A DNA stretch of 57,172 nt from Pseudomonadota bacterium. Its GTDB lineage: Bacteria; Pseudomonadota; Gammaproteobacteria; Xanthomonadales; Xanthomonadaceae. The DNA lies in assembly GCA_023430045.1 (NCBI GenBank), contig JAEZCF010000108.1, positions 1 through 57,172 on the forward strand, given 5' to 3'. The position numbers and the translations under genes were made by a program. Below are positions 1 to 10,468 of this stretch, in pieces. Below the pieces are notes generated by a model that was not told the origin of the DNA, ran no database searches, and worked only from the letters and a program-made list of their open reading frames with translations. Position 1 is the stretch's first letter. Each line of letters opens with the position of its first letter.

Positions 1-1
1 G

Positions 2-2416
<2,415 letters not shown>

Positions 2417-2426
2417 TGAATCGCCT

Positions 2427-2453
2427 GCTCCCGCGCCTTGTAGGCGTGGGAGC
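2427..2453 (+). terminator. Hairpin between alaS and csrA
   Basis: An 11-bp inverted repeat (GCTCCCGCGCC with GGCGTGGGAGC, one G-T pair) encloses a 5-base loop just after the alaS stop. No T-run follows at once, though a T-rich stretch lies about 25 bases on. It may be an inefficient terminator or an mRNA-stability element. Seen directly; the role is inferred. Confidence 0.4.
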
Positions 2454-2563
2454 GCTGACGGTACCATTGGCAATCTTTTTCCCTTTGTCGTGGGGCGGGC
2501 CTTGACGGTCCGCCAGGCCGTTGGGGAATACCCTTCCACACGGTTCCATGGAGAAATACAACA

Positions 2564-2764
2564 ATGTTGATCTTGACTCGCCGGGTAGGCGAAACCTTGA
2601 TGATCGGTGATTCGGTCAGCGTGACCGTCCTGGGCGTCAAGGGCAACCAGGTCCGTATCGGCATCACCGCGCCGAAGGATGTGGCTGTCCATCGCGAAGA
2701 AATCTACCAGCGTATCCAGCGCGGCGACGAAGCCGGCAACGCAGGCGAAGAATCTGCAGAATAA
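2564..2764 (+). CDS. csrA: Carbon storage regulator CsrA/RsmA
   Basis: 66-residue RNA-binding global regulator that binds GGA motifs in 5' leaders and alters translation or stability of carbon, motility and virulence mRNAs. The N-terminus MLILTRRVGETLMIGD and the segment GNQVRIGITAPKDVAVHREE are the diagnostic conserved parts, and the length is typical. A GGAG ribosome site precedes the ATG. It sits between alaS and tRNA-Ser(GCU), as in Xanthomonadaceae. Host gene. Confidence 0.98.
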   Translation: MLILTRRVGETLMIGDSVSVTVLGVKGNQVRIGITAPKDVAVHREEIYQRIQRGDEAGNAGEESAE

Positions 2765-2768
2765 GGCT

Positions 2769-2797
2769 TTACCTTCCTGCGTGAAAAAAGCTATTAT
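2769..2797 (+). promoter_or_regulatory. Probable promoter of tRNA-Ser
   Basis: TTACCT (2769-2774) and TATTAT (2792-2797) are separated by 17 bases, with a GC-rich stretch (CGCGCCC) right after the -10, a discriminator typical of stable-RNA promoters. The tRNA starts about 49 bases downstream. Inferred from motif match only. Confidence 0.5.
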
Positions 2798-2845
2798 TCG
2801 CGCCCACGCTGAGGAGTCTTCCTCCACCAGCTGGAACAAAACCCC

Positions 2846-2938
2846 GGAGTGGTGCCCGAGCGGCTGAAGGGGCTCCCCTGCTAAGGGAGTATAGGGTCAA
2901 AAGCTCTATCGAGGGTTCGAATCCCTCCCACTCCGCCA
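2846..2938 (+). tRNA. tRNA-Ser(GCU)
   Basis: 93-base class II tRNA. The acceptor stem is GGAGTGG with CCACTCC, the anticodon loop CTGCTAA has GCT at 2880-2882, there is a long variable arm, the T loop is GTTCGAATC, and CCA is encoded at 2936-2938. The gene is intact and serves as the prophage attachment site: its last 14 bases recur at 50672-50685. Confidence 0.97.
2925..2938 (+). repeat. attL core (tRNA-Ser 3' end)
   Basis: CTCCCACTCCGCCA occurs here inside the tRNA 3' end and again at 50672-50685, next to the integrase gene. Sequence on both sides differs between the two copies. This fits integration into the 3' end of the tRNA with restoration of the full tRNA. Confidence 0.85.
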
Positions 2939-2949
2939 TATTTTCAAAA

Positions 2950-2976
2950 AAGCCCCTAGAAATAGGGGCTTTTTTG
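2950..2976 (+). terminator. Intrinsic terminator after tRNA-Ser
   Basis: AAGCCCCT (2950-2957) pairs with AGGGGCTT (2964-2971) around a 6-base loop, with A-rich sequence before and a T-run after. It works in both directions on paper: it ends tRNA-Ser rightwards and could end the leftward early operon. It lies inside the prophage, so it was supplied by the phage. Confidence 0.85.
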
Positions 2977-3015
2977 TTGCCCAAGTCTTAGCTACCCGCC
3001 CACGTACCCATCCAT

Positions 3016-3219
3016 CTACAGGCGCCGATTCTGGCTGATTTGGCCTCGAATCCAGCCCTGCACCTCCGATTGTATCCACAGAGCGCGTCGGCCGATGCGG
3101 ATGGACTTCGGGAATCGGCCGGCTTTGATCTCGCCGTAGATGAAGGTCGTGCCCATCCCGGTGATGTGGCGTACCCGTTCAAGGGATAGCAATTCTTCGA
3201 GATTTTCAGCGGCTCCCAT
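3016..3219 (-). CDS. AlpA-family excisionase/transcription regulator
   Basis: 67-residue winged-helix DNA-binding protein. The core LLSLERVRHITGMGTTFIYG matches AlpA/Xis proteins (recognise site, helix-turn-helix, then GRFPKSIRIGRRALWIQSEV). The start at 3219 follows a strong AGGGAGG site; the longer open frame upstream is not needed. It is the last gene of the leftward early operon and lies beside attL, where an excision directionality factor is expected. It overlaps the upstream gene by 14 bases. Confidence 0.85.
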   Translation of the reverse strand: MGAAENLEELLSLERVRHITGMGTTFIYGEIKAGRFPKSIRIGRRALWIQSEVQGWIRGQISQNRRL

Positions 3220-3511
3220 GGGGCCTCCCTTGCGTGCCCCCGGTCTCAGCCAGGCGCAGAGGCATTTGCAGGACGTTGCAGGTATCCATAACAACATTTT
3301 TCTTTCGCGGTGCGCGCGCTGGGCGGTTCAGTTTTCGCCACTCCGCCATCGCTGCATTTGGGTCCGCCTTCTTGATGGTCGATTTGCAGCGGCATTCGAT
3401 GAAATGACCGCCGCCGGCGGCCGCGCTTCTCTGGTCATGAATGTGGCGCGCGCTGTGCCCAGCGGAGCAGGCGGGCAGGCCCTCGGGGTGGCTGATCTGG
3501 CGCTGTGTCAT
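3206..3511 (-). CDS. Lar-like small zinc-binding protein
   Basis: 101 residues. The N-terminal half has PACSAGH...FIECRC followed by DPNAAMAEWRKLNRP, the pattern of Lar/restriction-alleviation type phage proteins (a Cys zinc finger, then an aromatic-rich W motif). The second Cys pair is CRC rather than CxxC, so the fold is uncertain. Lar of the Rac prophage modulates host type I restriction; whether this one does is inference. It is followed with a 14-base overlap by the AlpA gene. Confidence 0.5.
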   Translation of the reverse strand: MTQRQISHPEGLPACSAGHSARHIHDQRSAAAGGGHFIECRCKSTIKKADPNAAMAEWRKLNRPARAPRKKNVVMDTCNVLQMPLRLAETGGTQGRPHGSR

Positions 3512-3561
3512 TGGACAACTCGGGTAGAAGTGGATAGGGCGGCGGGATTAGGATTGAAGAG

Positions 3562-4041
3562 ATGAATCTGTACGAGAATTCCACGCATGCCGAGCTTCAC
3601 CTCGCCGCCGTCGCGGCGGCCGGCACGTTGCGGATGAGCGCGGATGTGCAGCAGCGCCTGGCCGAGGGAAGGGGCGTAACGCATGCGCAGCGCCAGTTGG
3701 TTCGGCCGCCGGGGGCTTACGGCACGGACCGGAGCCTGGCCGATCTGCTGGAGGCGCTGGCCAAACAGGTGCACCACGGCCTGCACATAGAGGGCGATGC
3801 CCAGCAGCTGCTGCAGGACCCTGGCGCCACCCTCTTGGGGGTGTTCGGCCCGAAGCTGGCCGAGGCACAGCGCAATGCCCGGCATCACGTCGTGCTGGAA
3901 GCGGCCAACGTGACGTTGCGCACGCATGCTGCCGAATGGCTGAAATCTGGCGAGCCAGGACAGAGCCGCTACGACCGCGCGGTGGCGAGCAACCGTGGCT
4001 TGGCCGACATCCTGGCTGAGCTGGAGAAGTCGCGGCACTAG
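3562..4041 (+). CDS. Hypothetical phage protein on the opposite strand
   Basis: 159 residues, not recognised. It is helical and charged, without membrane segments (SLADLLEALAKQVHHGLHIE...SNRGLADILAELEKSRH). An AGGA-like site precedes the ATG. It is the only plus-strand gene inside the leftward early operon and lies between the DNA methyltransferase and the Lar-like gene. The opposing minus-strand frame (3508-4050) has a less protein-like composition, so I prefer this strand. Confidence 0.55.
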   Translation: MNLYENSTHAELHLAAVAAAGTLRMSADVQQRLAEGRGVTHAQRQLVRPPGAYGTDRSLADLLEALAKQVHHGLHIEGDAQQLLQDPGATLLGVFGPKLAEAQRNARHHVVLEAANVTLRTHAAEWLKSGEPGQSRYDRAVASNRGLADILAELEKSRH

Positions 4042-4046
4042 GGGGA

Positions 4047-5204
4047 TCATGCGACTTCTCCCATGGGAAGGCCGGGCTGAGCCGCATTGATCCTTGCTTC
4101 CGCGATGGCCGCATAGGCTGGATCTATCTCGATACCGATGAACTGCAACCCTTCGAGCACGGCAGCCTTGCCCGTACTTCCGCTCCCCATGAAGGGGTCG
4201 AGCACGAGGCCGCCGGCCGGCGTCACCAGCCTGCAGAGGTAGCGCATCAGGTTGGTCGGCTTCACCGTTGGGTGGTTGTTGGCCCGCGGAGCGACTTGGT
4301 ATCCCTCATCGCGACGGGTAATGTGCTGCCCGCTGGTGTTGGACACCATGCCGCCCGACTCTCGCTCGAAGTCACCAAGGCCAGCCTCCCGGTCAGCCTT
4401 ACTGGCCTTGGCGCAGTAGAAGAATCGTGCAGCGCTCTTGTCACTGTCGATTCGCGGCTCAGGCTGCCTGGTGCCGTGGCGCAGTGCGCCATAGACGGCG
4501 TTGCCCTGTGGACTCCCGTCGTTCTTTGCCCGTCCCTGCTGGCCTTGTGCGTCTGGAAATGCTTCGCGTACTTCCGCGCTCCCGTCATGGATCAGGTTCG
4601 CGGGCCAGCGGCCCAGTGCTTCGGCGGGACGCTGCTGCTGGTAGCGCTCGGGGGAAGTGCGGCTTTCGATCTTGCCGTCGGCCTCAGCCTCCGCTGCGCT
4701 GCGGGTACTGAGATGCGCCGTCGAGCCCCGGCGCCGCTCGATGGTCGGATTGACCTCGCCGTTGGCGCTGACGCGGCAAGGATCGATGTTCAAGGCACCT
4801 GTGCCGTACTCGGCATGGTTCGCGGCCACCGTCCCGGCGAGCGGCTTGCGCGCGACCGTGATGGGCTCCAGAGAGGGCTTAAGGGCAGTACCGCCCCAGG
4901 GGCCGTTGTGGGACTTCGGGAAGCCGGAGCCGTAGACCCACGCGATCATGTCGCGGACCTCGAAGCCTGCATCCTCGATGCGTACAGCCATGCGGTGCTG
5001 GGTGCGAGTGCCGGCGAAGGCGAGGAGGTGCCCGCCGGGCTTGAGCACGCGCAGGCACTCCGCCCAGACCTCAGTGGCCGGAACGTCGTAATCCCATTTC
5101 TTGCCCATGAAGGACAGGCCATAGGGCGGGTCGGTCACGATTGCATCAACAGATGCATCGGCCATGCCGCGCATCACTTCCAGGCAGTCACCGACGTGGA
5201 TCAT
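4047..5204 (-). CDS. DNA methyltransferase (N6-adenine/N4-cytosine type)
   Basis: 385 residues. The catalytic motif IV DPPY (residues 25-28) comes first and the SAM-binding motif LDPFMGSGSTGKAA comes near the C-terminus, so this is the beta-class permuted order. The region between (about 90-310) is the long target-recognition part. It methylates DNA, probably to protect phage DNA from host restriction. It starts with an ATGA overlap after the small membrane-protein gene. There is no partner endonuclease nearby, so it is an orphan methylase. Confidence 0.9.
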   Translation of the reverse strand: MIHVGDCLEVMRGMADASVDAIVTDPPYGLSFMGKKWDYDVPATEVWAECLRVLKPGGHLLAFAGTRTQHRMAVRIEDAGFEVRDMIAWVYGSGFPKSHNGPWGGTALKPSLEPITVARKPLAGTVAANHAEYGTGALNIDPCRVSANGEVNPTIERRRGSTAHLSTRSAAEAEADGKIESRTSPERYQQQRPAEALGRWPANLIHDGSAEVREAFPDAQGQQGRAKNDGSPQGNAVYGALRHGTRQPEPRIDSDKSAARFFYCAKASKADREAGLGDFERESGGMVSNTSGQHITRRDEGYQVAPRANNHPTVKPTNLMRYLCRLVTPAGGLVLDPFMGSGSTGKAAVLEGLQFIGIEIDPAYAAIAEARINAAQPGLPMGEVA

Positions 5205-5419
5205 TGGCGTGTTCCGATATTGTTGAAGAAGCGCCGCACGAAGTAGCCGCGCAGGATCGAGATCACCGTGTAGACCACGGTGATGCCGAAGGCCTTGCCA
5301 GCCCCGACGGTGTAGCCGAACGCAGCCAGGACGAAAGGCGTGGCGGCCCAGGAGATGCCGAAGCCGATGGCGGTGCTGACATTGGCTTCGATGAGCGACT
5401 GGAGGCGTGTCTGGCTCAT
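5201..5419 (-). CDS. Small phage membrane protein (DUF7220-like)
   Basis: 72 residues starting MSQTRLQSLIEANVSTAIGF, with two predicted membrane segments (about 17-35 and 42-60) and a basic C-terminus RGYFVRRFFNN. This is a recurrent phage family of unknown role, usually in early operons; the family name is from memory. The start overlaps the end of the cytosine methylase (ATGA), and its own end overlaps the next methylase start in the same way. Confidence 0.75.
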   Translation of the reverse strand: MSQTRLQSLIEANVSTAIGFGISWAATPFVLAAFGYTVGAGKAFGITVVYTVISILRGYFVRRFFNNIGTRQ

Positions 5420-7503
5420 GCGGCTACCGCCAATGGCACGTGTGCCGGGTCTAGATTCGCTTCGGCGAGTGCGCGTAGCGGCGGCGGGCTGACGCTGTTG
5501 CCAACCATGCGCACTGCGGCGCTGGTGCTGAGCGGCGTCCCGTTGGCGGTGCGGTCGATGATGTAACCCGGCGGGAATCCCTGCGCGCGATACAGCTCGT
5601 GCGGCTTGAGCATGCGCAGGCCGATATCGACGATGACGTAAGGCGTGCCCTTGATGGTCACTGTCACCAGAGCCATGCGGTCCCTCGTCGTGACGGTGTC
5701 CAGCGGCTCCGACAGCGTCGGGACGTTTGCTCCGGTTCCGTAGTACTTCACCAGGAAGGCCGCGACGCGCAGAGCACCAGCCTCCTGCTCGGGACTGAGC
5801 GTGCACTCCACTGCACCGAACCTCGTGGCCCCGGCTAGGACCGTCGGCAGCGGCTGCCGCAGGTCGTTGCCCACGACGTTTTGCGCCATGGCCGTGAGGT
5901 GTGCGGAGACCAGCCGCTGTTGGCTACCGCTGGCAGTGATGGTGCTGACCGGGTCGCGGAGGTCGTTGCCGTCACCCTGATAGAACCCACCATTGGCCTG
6001 TTCGAGGAAGGCGGTTGCTACGGCATGACCACCGCTCCCGCTGGCGGTAACCGTGCCGATCGGATCACTGGGGCTCTTGCTACCGGCACCCCAGCGCTGG
6101 ACCCCGCCTGGCTGGCCCTCACCGTGCGCAGCCTGCACCATGAATGCCGAGGCCACTCCGAGCGCGTGAGCTGCGCCGGCAGGACGAGCGGCGCCAGCGC
6201 CCGATGTAATGGTGGGCACCGGATCCGTTGCAGGCGAGCCGATGCTGTCGCCCCGGAACTTGACCAGGTGGGGCGCGACCAGCGCGGTATCGGCCTTGGT
6301 GGTCATGGTGTAGAGAGGCTCACCACCCGAGCGCGGCTCCGACTGACCGGCACGGCCACCTACGCCGGCGAGGATTGGTGCAACCACGGAGAAGTGGCCG
6401 CCCTTCACCCCTGCGCAGACCGTGCGCAGCGGCTCGTCTGCGGCCATCGTGCGCTGGTTGCTGGCGTTGGCATGCTCGGCGATGAAAGGGGCCAGTTCCG
6501 GCGCTGCCAGCATCAGCTCGCCACGGTTAGCGGCGGTGATCGTGCGCATCGGCTCGCGGACGTCGTGTACACGATCACCGCCTTGGTGTGTAACCGGCAC
6601 GATGAAGGGATTTGCCGAGTCGATGACGTGGCGCATGACGCCCTTTGCGATGCGGCGCATCGTGGCATCGGCGAGCGGCCTTTTACGGGTGAAGATCGAC
6701 GGACAGGGGATGCTGAAGTCCAGACAATCGGCGGCACTGACGGGAGTCTTCAAGCCCGGCGCGTTGCCATGGTTTGGTGTGGGCCAGACGACCGGCTCGC
6801 CGTCCCTACGCCAAACTCCGAACAGCCGTTCGCGACTCGTGCCGGCGCCGTAGTCCGACGCCCTCAGCTTTCGCACTCCGCCCACGTACCCGTGCGACTC
6901 AACGACGGTCACGAATCGGCGCCAAGTACGCCCGGCGTGGCGTTTATCGGGGATCAGCTGCTGCTGCTCGACCGGCACCCGCTCGCCTTTTTCGGCGACC
7001 GTGCCATCCATCTTGAGGGCGCGGCCGCTGGCCCTGTCGCGCTTCGCAACGAGCGGGCCCCATGTCCGGATCTGCCAGACGTTCTCCATGCTCACGATGC
7101 GCGGCGCGAGCCCTACCTTTGCTAACTGGCCTATCCATTTCGGGATCACCCAGGAAAGCGCCCGGATCTTCCCGTTACGCGGCTGGCCTCCTTTTGCCTG
7201 GGAAAAATGGGTGCAATCGGGCGAAGCATGGAACCATCCGACGTGGCGGCCTGCAACGTCAACGCGCGGATCGGCATGCCAGATGTCCTCGCGGTGATGC
7301 TCGGTCAACGGGTGGTTTGCGGCGTGCATGCCGATAGCCAGCTCGTCGTGGTTGTAGGCCAGCGCGGGGTCTACGCCGAGGGCTTGCTTCAGGGCCTCAC
7401 TCGCGCCGCCGCCGCCGGCGAACAGGTCCACCACGATCTCCCCAGGACGGAGGCGTGACTTCTGCGGAAGCGGGAAATTGAAAGAGCGAGAGCCGTCAGC
7501 CAT
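5416..7503 (-). CDS. Cytosine-5 DNA methyltransferase with an expanded repeat region
   Basis: 695 residues from MADGSRSFNF; the alternative start 15 codons upstream lies within the preceding gene. Motif I is VVDLFAGGGGASEALKQA. The catalytic Cys is in SPDCTHFSQAKGG, a phage-type variant of PCQ. A motif VI-like SMENV and the C-terminal motifs ELYRAQGFPPGYII and RMVGNSVSP are present. Between about 290 and 610 are eight loosely repeated units of the type (D/E)P-x-x-T-(I/V)-T-A, an enlarged target-recognition region. It likely masks phage DNA from host restriction. Confidence 0.92.
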   Translation of the reverse strand: MADGSRSFNFPLPQKSRLRPGEIVVDLFAGGGGASEALKQALGVDPALAYNHDELAIGMHAANHPLTEHHREDIWHADPRVDVAGRHVGWFHASPDCTHFSQAKGGQPRNGKIRALSWVIPKWIGQLAKVGLAPRIVSMENVWQIRTWGPLVAKRDRASGRALKMDGTVAEKGERVPVEQQQLIPDKRHAGRTWRRFVTVVESHGYVGGVRKLRASDYGAGTSRERLFGVWRRDGEPVVWPTPNHGNAPGLKTPVSAADCLDFSIPCPSIFTRKRPLADATMRRIAKGVMRHVIDSANPFIVPVTHQGGDRVHDVREPMRTITAANRGELMLAAPELAPFIAEHANASNQRTMAADEPLRTVCAGVKGGHFSVVAPILAGVGGRAGQSEPRSGGEPLYTMTTKADTALVAPHLVKFRGDSIGSPATDPVPTITSGAGAARPAGAAHALGVASAFMVQAAHGEGQPGGVQRWGAGSKSPSDPIGTVTASGSGGHAVATAFLEQANGGFYQGDGNDLRDPVSTITASGSQQRLVSAHLTAMAQNVVGNDLRQPLPTVLAGATRFGAVECTLSPEQEAGALRVAAFLVKYYGTGANVPTLSEPLDTVTTRDRMALVTVTIKGTPYVIVDIGLRMLKPHELYRAQGFPPGYIIDRTANGTPLSTSAAVRMVGNSVSPPPLRALAEANLDPAHVPLAVAA

Positions 7504-7897
7504 TGTCCGCACCCACGTCTTCCGTTGTGACGACGTGCGCGATGGCATTCACAACCTGCCAGAATGCTGGTGGCTCAACGCTATCAGCCCAGGCAGCGAC
7601 AGCTCGCTCCAGCTCGCTCAGCTGCTCTTTGGTCACGGTGGCCAGGTAATCTTCCGAGGCTTCTCCGGAGCAGTCATAGGCCGCCTCCTGCATAGCCTCA
7701 ACGATGCCGCTTGCATCGATCAGGCTCGCCGTCGTTACACGAAGAACTTCGCCAACATAGATCGTATGGCCGGCCTCCAGTGTGCCTCCGTGGTACTTGA
7801 TCGCCGCTGCGATGGCTTCTTCCGCGCTGTTGCACTGATCGTGGAATTGCTCCTCATCAGTGCTCCAGCTGTACTGCTTTTCTTCGAGTTGAGTCAT
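7496..7897 (-). CDS. Hypothetical protein downstream of the reverse transcriptase
   Basis: 133 residues starting MTQLEEKQYSWSTDEEQFHD, preceded by GGAGCGACAGCA. It is acidic (SAEEAIAAAIKYHGG, KEQLSELERAVAAWADSVEP) and not recognised. Its start overlaps the reverse transcriptase stop as ATGA and its end overlaps the methylase start, so it is translationally coupled to both. It does not look like the basic helical Avd accessory protein of DGRs, though its position next to the RT makes a role in that system possible. Confidence 0.7.
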   Translation of the reverse strand: MTQLEEKQYSWSTDEEQFHDQCNSAEEAIAAAIKYHGGTLEAGHTIYVGEVLRVTTASLIDASGIVEAMQEAAYDCSGEASEDYLATVTKEQLSELERAVAAWADSVEPPAFWQVVNAIAHVVTTEDVGADNG

Positions 7898-9507
7898 TGC
7901 TGTCGCTCCATGGGATGCCACTGAATGGAATGAGTGCGCCGCTCGGCCCAATGTCTGAAGCGGCGGGGTAGGGCTGCGGAACGCAGCCACGGGAAACGTG
8001 CGTGGACGCGGCTCATCAGGCGATGGCAGCTCGCGTGCCGAAGGTGGCCGCCGAAGCTGGCAAGGCGGGCGGCGATGACCCGGAAGTCCGCCGGCGTGCC
8101 GCGCAACTGGTGGCCGTGGACGTGCTGTCCTTCCCACTCGGCCAACGCCTGATGCAGGTGACTGACAGCGCGGCGCCGCGCCAGCGTGTGCGTGGGGTGG
8201 ATGACATAGCCGAGGAAGTCCAGGCCATCGGTCAGGCGACGCAGCCGCTGGTCATCCTTCAGCCGCAGGCCCAGCCGGTTGGCCAGGAACTGCTCGATCT
8301 GCCCGCGCCACTGCTCCAGCTGCTCGCGGTCGTGGTGGAACAGCACGAAGTCGTCGACGTAGCGCAGGTAGCGCTTCGCTTTCAGGTCGTGCTTCACGAA
8401 CTGGTCCAGCGCGTCCAGGTACACGTTGGCGAAGAACTGGCTGGACAGATTGCCGATCGGCAGGCCGCGCCCAGCTGGCGCGTTGCGCAGCTGTTTGTGC
8501 GCCGGCACCTGTGCTCGCTCGCTGGCCGTAGCGCGGTACTGGACGCCAGCATGCAGCGGCGAGCGGCGCAGCAAGGCATGGGTGGCCCTCAGCACGACAT
8601 CGGGTGCACGGCGCGCCTGGAGGCGCTTGCGCAGCATCTTCCACAGGGTGGGGCGGTGGATGCTGTTGAAGAAATTGGCCACGTCCAGCTGCAGATACCA
8701 TCCGCCGCCCTGGCCGCTATGGACCTGCCTCACGAACTGCTGGGCGCGGCGCACCGCCGCGTGGCTGCCGCGGCCCTTACGGTTGGCGTAGCTGTCATGG
8801 ATGAATGTCGGCTCCCACAGCGATTCCAGTTGCGGCACGAGCCAGTGGTGCACCACCCGGTCGGCGAAGTCCGGCGCATGGATCTCGCGCGCCTTGGGCC
8901 GGGTGGCGATGAAGCACGTGGACGGCCGCGGCTGCCACCGACCGGAGCGCAGCTCGCGCTGCAGCTGCAGCAGGCCGTCGGCCCAACGGTGGTCGAACCG
9001 CAGCTGGTTGAAGCTTGGAACCTTCTGGCGACGCGCGCGCCGCCATGCCTGATACAGCTCCTGCAGGCCTACCTCTCCCTGAAACTCACCGGCACGACGC
9101 ACGGCCAACGCGAACCCGTTGTAGTAGCGGAGGTCGTTGAGGACGTGGCCGCTGCCGAAAAGGACGCCCCACGCGGACGCCGGAGACCAGGCGGCCGGGG
9201 TCTTGGTCCAGTACCAGTCGTTCTGGATGTCGCGGAAGAAGTCCGTGTTGATCGCCGGCGAGTAGCGGCTGCGGTCGATCAGCAGCTGCAGCTCTTCGAT
9301 GGTGGGCAGGTCCCAGTCGGTGTGGCCGAGCAGGTCCAGCGCCTTCGCTGCGGCCTCGCAGTCGGCGTGCGGAACGTCGGTGTCCACGATGCTGGTGGCG
9401 GTGAAGGTCAGGCCGAAATCGGGCAGGAACACCGCGACGTGGTCGGTGGCGTCGTCCGGCAGCTCGGAGCGGTCGGCGGCGATCTTCTTGAACGTGATGG
9501 GCTTCAT
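7894..9507 (-). CDS. DUF1566 domain fused to a DGR-type reverse transcriptase
   Basis: 537 residues. Residues 30-140 form a DUF1566 (Lcl C-terminal, C-type-lectin-like) domain ending in the variable segment AWSPASAW...GFALAVRRAG. Residues 147-435 form a full reverse transcriptase: KAREIHAPDFADR (205-217), catalytic DVANFF (275-280), GLPIGNLSSQFFANVYLDALD (348-368), YVDD (383-386) and LDFLGY (429-434). The xPIGNxxSQ motif and the start LYQAWRRARRQK are typical of diversity-generating retroelement RTs rather than retrons or group II introns. One open frame with a GAGGACGC ribosome site covers both parts, so this is a target-RT fusion. All catalytic Asp residues are intact. Confidence 0.92.
   Translation of the reverse strand: MKPITFKKIAADRSELPDDATDHVAVFLPDFGLTFTATSIVDTDVPHADCEAAAKALDLLGHTDWDLPTIEELQLLIDRSRYSPAINTDFFRDIQNDWYWTKTPAAWSPASAWGVLFGSGHVLNDLRYYNGFALAVRRAGEFQGEVGLQELYQAWRRARRQKVPSFNQLRFDHRWADGLLQLQRELRSGRWQPRPSTCFIATRPKAREIHAPDFADRVVHHWLVPQLESLWEPTFIHDSYANRKGRGSHAAVRRAQQFVRQVHSGQGGGWYLQLDVANFFNSIHRPTLWKMLRKRLQARRAPDVVLRATHALLRRSPLHAGVQYRATASERAQVPAHKQLRNAPAGRGLPIGNLSSQFFANVYLDALDQFVKHDLKAKRYLRYVDDFVLFHHDREQLEQWRGQIEQFLANRLGLRLKDDQRLRRLTDGLDFLGYVIHPTHTLARRRAVSHLHQALAEWEGQHVHGHQLRGTPADFRVIAARLASFGGHLRHASCHRLMSRVHARFPWLRSAALPRRFRHWAERRTHSIQWHPMERQQ
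9088..9193 (-). repeat. DGR variable-repeat-like segment VR1, inside the RT fusion
   Basis: 106 bp covering codons 106-140 of the fusion gene (plus the last base of codon 105), aligned without gaps to 12123-12228. There are 17 mismatches in 11 codons, all at codon positions 1 or 2. Both flanks (about 30 bases at the coding 3' end, about 26 at the 5' end) are identical. Outside the segment third bases diverge normally. VR1 is not itself the template, because at 12 of 17 mismatches its coding-strand base is not adenine. Confidence 0.88.
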
Positions 9508-9539
9508 GCGTTGCGTCCTCGGGATGGTTTGGGCAGTGG

Positions 9540-10445
9540 TCAGTCAGCGGAACTGACGTGGAAGGCGGAAGCCAGGACATCGAAGAGCCGGCCCAGCTCA
9601 CCGATCTGCAGCGCAAAGCGCGCATCCAGTTCGGCGCGGCGCCCGTCCACATCGGTGCCATCCAGCTTGTCGAGCGCACCGTCGAGGAAGCGGAGCTTCC
9701 GCACGACCAAGTCATCGCTCAGTACCAGCGACAGGTTGTCTTCCAGCACCAGCTGGAGACGGGTCACCTGCTTGCCGGCGTCCAGGTGCTTGTCGATCTC
9801 ATCGCAGCGCAGCTCCTGGTGCTGGCAGCGCACCAGCGCACCGCCGGTCATGGGGTCTTCCAACTGGCATTCCTCGCCCAGCGCCAAGCCGCTCGGCAGC
9901 GGCTCTCCGGCTATCCAGCCCGTCAGGACGGAGCGCGGTGCGACCTCGGCATTCAGCGGCAGCGCTGGGAAGCTGCCCAGCAGGCCACGGATGTCGGAGA
10001 TGACGTTCTCCGCTTCCTTACGGCTACTGGTGTCCACAAAGGCAACGCCACGAGCCATGTCCAGGAATATGTCGTGTCGGGACGACTTCACGAATGCCTT
10101 GGGCAGCATCTCGTGCAGCAGGTCGTCCTTGATGCGCTTGCGTTCACGGCCGCCCGGGCGCCGGCCTTCGTTGGCCTCGATGGAGGCCAGCTTCTGTTCC
10201 AGGGCCTCGGCCACCGCGGCAGCAGGCAGGATCTTGTATTGGCCGCCGACGGTCAGCCACAGCCAGTCGCCAATGGCGTGGTGCAGCTGCTCGGTCTCGT
10301 CCCGACCGAAGGGCGAGATGAAGCCGCGCGAGGACAATTCCAGCGCGCCGACGGGCTGCAGTGCGGCATGCGGCAGCAGTTGGGCGACTTCCGAGAAGTC
10401 GATGCTGGTCGGAAAGCGGAACATGACAAGGTTGCGGAAGAACAT
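9540..10445 (-). CDS. rdgC: Recombination-associated protein RdgC
   Basis: 301 residues starting MFFRNLVMFRFPTSIDFSEV, a typical RdgC N-terminus and length; AAAGGACT is the ribosome site. RdgC forms a ring on duplex DNA and restrains RecA filaments. Phages carry it for recombination or protection. It lies 32 bases upstream of the reverse transcriptase gene in the same operon. It is a phage copy, and the host usually has its own. Confidence 0.93.
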   Translation of the reverse strand: MFFRNLVMFRFPTSIDFSEVAQLLPHAALQPVGALELSSRGFISPFGRDETEQLHHAIGDWLWLTVGGQYKILPAAAVAEALEQKLASIEANEGRRPGGRERKRIKDDLLHEMLPKAFVKSSRHDIFLDMARGVAFVDTSSRKEAENVISDIRGLLGSFPALPLNAEVAPRSVLTGWIAGEPLPSGLALGEECQLEDPMTGGALVRCQHQELRCDEIDKHLDAGKQVTRLQLVLEDNLSLVLSDDLVVRKLRFLDGALDKLDGTDVDGRRAELDARFALQIGELGRLFDVLASAFHVSSAD

Positions 10446-10468
10446 CGGGAGTCCTTTCTTAGGGAGGG

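Noticed and set aside
3508..4050. 180-codon minus-strand ORF opposite the hypothetical gene at 3562
   Set aside because: Less protein-like composition and no good ribosome site; the plus-strand frame is preferred.
9088..9193. VR1 as the DGR template repeat, since it lies just upstream of the RT
   Set aside because: Only 5 of the 17 positions that differ from VR2 are adenine in VR1, so VR2 cannot have been made from it by adenine-specific mutagenesis.
7894..9507. RT as a retron or group II intron enzyme
   Set aside because: No retron msr/msd-like inverted repeats were seen, no maturase or intron domains, and the xPIGNxxSQ motif and N-terminus fit DGR RTs.
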